14,734 bases of DNA, from contig PIXU01000033.1 in NCBI GenBank assembly GCA_003601795.1, positions 1 to 14,734 on the forward strand, written 5' to 3'. How positions within the stretch are numbered: position 1 is the stretch's first letter; the number at the start of each line of letters is the position of its first letter. The position numbers and the translations under genes were made by a program. Positions 13,294 to 14,734 of the stretch are shown in pieces. Below the pieces are notes generated by a model. It saw nothing but the letters and a program-made list of their open reading frames with translations. It was not told the origin of the DNA and did no database searches. Source of the DNA: Candidatus Methanophagales archaeon. Lineage in GTDB: Archaea > Halobacteriota > Syntropharchaeia > Alkanophagales > Methanospirareceae.

Positions 13294-14734
13294 ATGGAAC
13301 ACAAAGGAGTAATGCAGGGAATAGTGCTCGTAGCAATAATAGCGATTTCGCTACTTGCAGTCTTGCCGATGACTATTTCTCAGACCGTTTCAGCTGGCAC
13401 AGTAAGCGTTGAGCCATCATATATAGAAGTCACACCTGGAGAGGAATTCACAGTGAATGTAACTGTAAATCCCGAGGGAGTAGAGATTTATGGCGCTCAG
13501 TATGAGCTGCACTTCAATAATTCATTGCTAAATGCAACTGCACAGGATAAAGGTCCGTTCTTCGGTAGTGGTAGTGATTCAACTGTGCTCAAGAATGAAA
13601 TCAATAATACTATGGGCTGGTTAAAGTACGGTGAGGTTAGAACAGCAACTCCGGGAATAACTGAGCCAGGCGTTCTCGCAACTGTCACATTCCATGCAAT
13701 TGACGATATTGATGGACACAGCGAGCTCAAATTCACCGTAGTGAAACTAAGCGATCCGAATGTCAATCCTATTCCTGCAAATATCAATAACGGAACCGTA
13801 GAAATTATACAGCCTTCAAGCCCGTTCCTCGTATCAGGATATGTGTTTTACGAAAACGGCAGTGAATGCAATAATCCCAGAGTTAACATAACGAACCTGA
13901 ACACGAGCGAGGAATGGCAGGCTGAGACTTCTCCTACTTCTAACTACTACCAGCTCGTGCTTAGACATGGCATTGATATAGTTACAGGCGAGACACTGCA
14001 GCTCGATGTCAGAAGTCCGGATGGAAGTCAGTCAAAGATTGTTGAGTTCAAGATATCACCAGAAGAGGTCAACGAAGGCTGGAGATTTGATTATAACATT
14101 ACGCTTCCGGTTCCAAAGCAGCAGACATGGTATCTTACCCCTGAGAATAAATCCGATGATGCGCCAACTGCGAACGATGGTTTGGAGCACGCGAAGGACA
14201 ACCTGATGCACAAAGGTTCAGGAAACGGCACAGGCGAATATTTTAACCTGAGTTATACCGGAGTGGCATGGTTCTATGCGGATACCGGAGCAGAATGCGG
14301 GCTCGGATTTGGCGATAACCCATGGAAAGCGCATATTCGGACAGAAGCGATAGAAGATGATGAAGTAGGGCACAACCTCACAGTTGAGATTTGCAGGTTG
14401 GAAAAAGGTACCGGAAATGTAATCGTTCTTGCCAGCCACACCGAGCAGTTAACCGCAGTGGGAACTAAACATCTATGGAACATAACCTGTGAAGACAACG
14501 AATCAACAACGCAGGATTTCAGTACTGGCGATTGGCTCGCTGTTAGATTATCATGGGATTGCCCAACGGATGAACTCCAGATATACTATAAAGCCGAAGC
14601 CGGCAGCGACTCTTATATCGAAAGCCCTTCTACTGACCCCGGCTATCCAATTCCCGAACTGTCAACGCTCATCCTGTTCGCCTCTGGCTTGCTCGCACTG
14701 GTGGGGTATGTGCTGTTAGAGAGGGATAAGAGGA
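13294..14734 (+). CDS. Cohesin protein with PEF-CTERM-like tail (3' end just outside window)
   Basis: The frame is open to the right edge, 480 codons from ATG 13294. It has a signal peptide (about 1-34, ending TVSA) and a cohesin (35-168; EPSYIEVTPGEEF, YGAQYELHFNNSLL, GITEPGVLATVTF). A transthyretin-like domain (about 174-270; VSGYVFYENG ... NITNLNTSE ... SNYYQ) resembles those at 691 and 8095. Residues about 275-450 are an unrecognised beta-rich region (TWYLTPENKSDDAP ... WLAVRLSWDCPTDELQIYYKA). The tail YPIPELSTLILFASGLLAL then ERDKR matches the PEF-CTERM style of archaeosortase substrates, so the stop is probably only a few codons beyond 14734. It has no dockerin, so it is a candidate surface anchor that presents a cohesin. 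An in-frame ATG at 13168 overlaps the previous stop but would add 42 polar residues before the signal peptide. Confidence 0.88.
   Translation, partial: MEHKGVMQGIVLVAIIAISLLAVLPMTISQTVSAGTVSVEPSYIEVTPGEEFTVNVTVNPEGVEIYGAQYELHFNNSLLNATAQDKGPFFGSGSDSTVLKNEINNTMGWLKYGEVRTATPGITEPGVLATVTFHAIDDIDGHSELKFTVVKLSDPNVNPIPANINNGTVEIIQPSSPFLVSGYVFYENGSECNNPRVNITNLNTSEEWQAETSPTSNYYQLVLRHGIDIVTGETLQLDVRSPDGSQSKIVEFKISPEEVNEGWRFDYNITLPVPKQQTWYLTPENKSDDAPTANDGLEHAKDNLMHKGSGNGTGEYFNLSYTGVAWFYADTGAECGLGFGDNPWKAHIRTEAIEDDEVGHNLTVEICRLEKGTGNVIVLASHTEQLTAVGTKHLWNITCEDNESTTQDFSTGDWLAVRLSWDCPTDELQIYYKAEAGSDSYIESPSTDPGYPIPELSTLILFASGLLALVGYVLLERDKR
13492..13786 (+). repeat. Conserved cohesin DNA patch, copy 3
   Basis: Gap-free match to 5534-5828 with about 8 mismatches over 295 nt by eye. 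Similarity falls sharply on both sides: upstream the protein reads EGVEIY instead of EGSEVF, and downstream the next domain is unrelated to that of copies 1 and 2. Confidence 0.85.

Noticed and set aside
5507..13786. Insertion sequence or integron-like cassette moving the cohesin patch
   Set aside because: No terminal inverted repeats, target-site duplications, transposase, integrase or attC-like sites flank the patches. Homologous recombination explains them better.
14006..14206. Short + strand frames at 14006-14206 and 14489-14719
   Set aside because: They lie in other frames of the last cohesin gene, whose frame is open across the whole stretch and encodes a coherent exported protein with a sorting-type tail.
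691..14734. Conventional cellulosome
   Set aside because: No glycoside hydrolase, CBM or esterase domain is recognisable in any of the proteins, so the cluster cannot be called a cellulosome from this window.

Overview
The window looks archaeal. Every convincing gene lies on the + strand and encodes an exported protein with a hydrophobic signal peptide. The proteins are rich in N-x-S/T sequons, several starts have Shine-Dalgarno sequences of the AGGAGGTGAT type, and AT-rich TATA-like boxes occur. Two proteins end in a short hydrophobic helix plus basic residues that resembles archaeal C-terminal sorting tails (PEF-CTERM-like and PGF-CTERM-like). The domain repertoire (DUF3344-like, CARDB, DUF11-like, PKD, cohesin, dockerin) fits a methanogen/ANME-type euryarchaeon such as Methanophagales (ANME-1) or a relative. 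That lineage guess is inference; no marker gene is present.

Layout. Positions 1-221 are AT-rich and carry a TATA-like box near 151-162. An unrecognised and doubtful ORF (222-680) leads straight into a dockerin-only protein (691-1365). A 222-nt gap (1366-1587) holds a terminator-like hairpin and a nested stem-loop. Next come a 1208-residue modular protein (1588-5214), a T-rich terminator-like tract, and a tightly packed run: cohesin-dockerin (5312-6076), a small secreted beta-sandwich protein (6088-6513), a chimeric PQQ/Ig/cohesin/half-dockerin protein (6525-8054), a two-cohesin-plus-dockerin protein (8095-10104), and cohesin-PKD-dockerin (10120-11091). The last block is cohesin-rhodanese with an anchor tail (11149-12255), cohesin plus an unrecognised domain (12248-13171), and cohesin plus further domains with an anchor tail (13294 to just past the window end).

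How they may work together. Eight of nine recognisable secreted proteins carry a cohesin, a dockerin, or both. The two proteins with C-terminal anchor-like tails have cohesins but no dockerins. Five have both modules, and one has only a dockerin. That division resembles surface anchors, adaptors and a terminal subunit of a cohesin-dockerin assembly, but no glycoside hydrolase or other cellulosomal enzyme is recognisable. The only enzyme-type domain is a rhodanese fused to a cohesin. The cluster is therefore a candidate archaeal, non-cellulosomal extracellular assembly.

The locus also shows active remodelling. Three cohesin genes share a nearly identical DNA patch of about 300 nt inside otherwise diverged sequence. 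Two dockerin ends are near-identical down to the stop codon. One gene carries what looks like a recombination-derived deletion that leaves half a dockerin.
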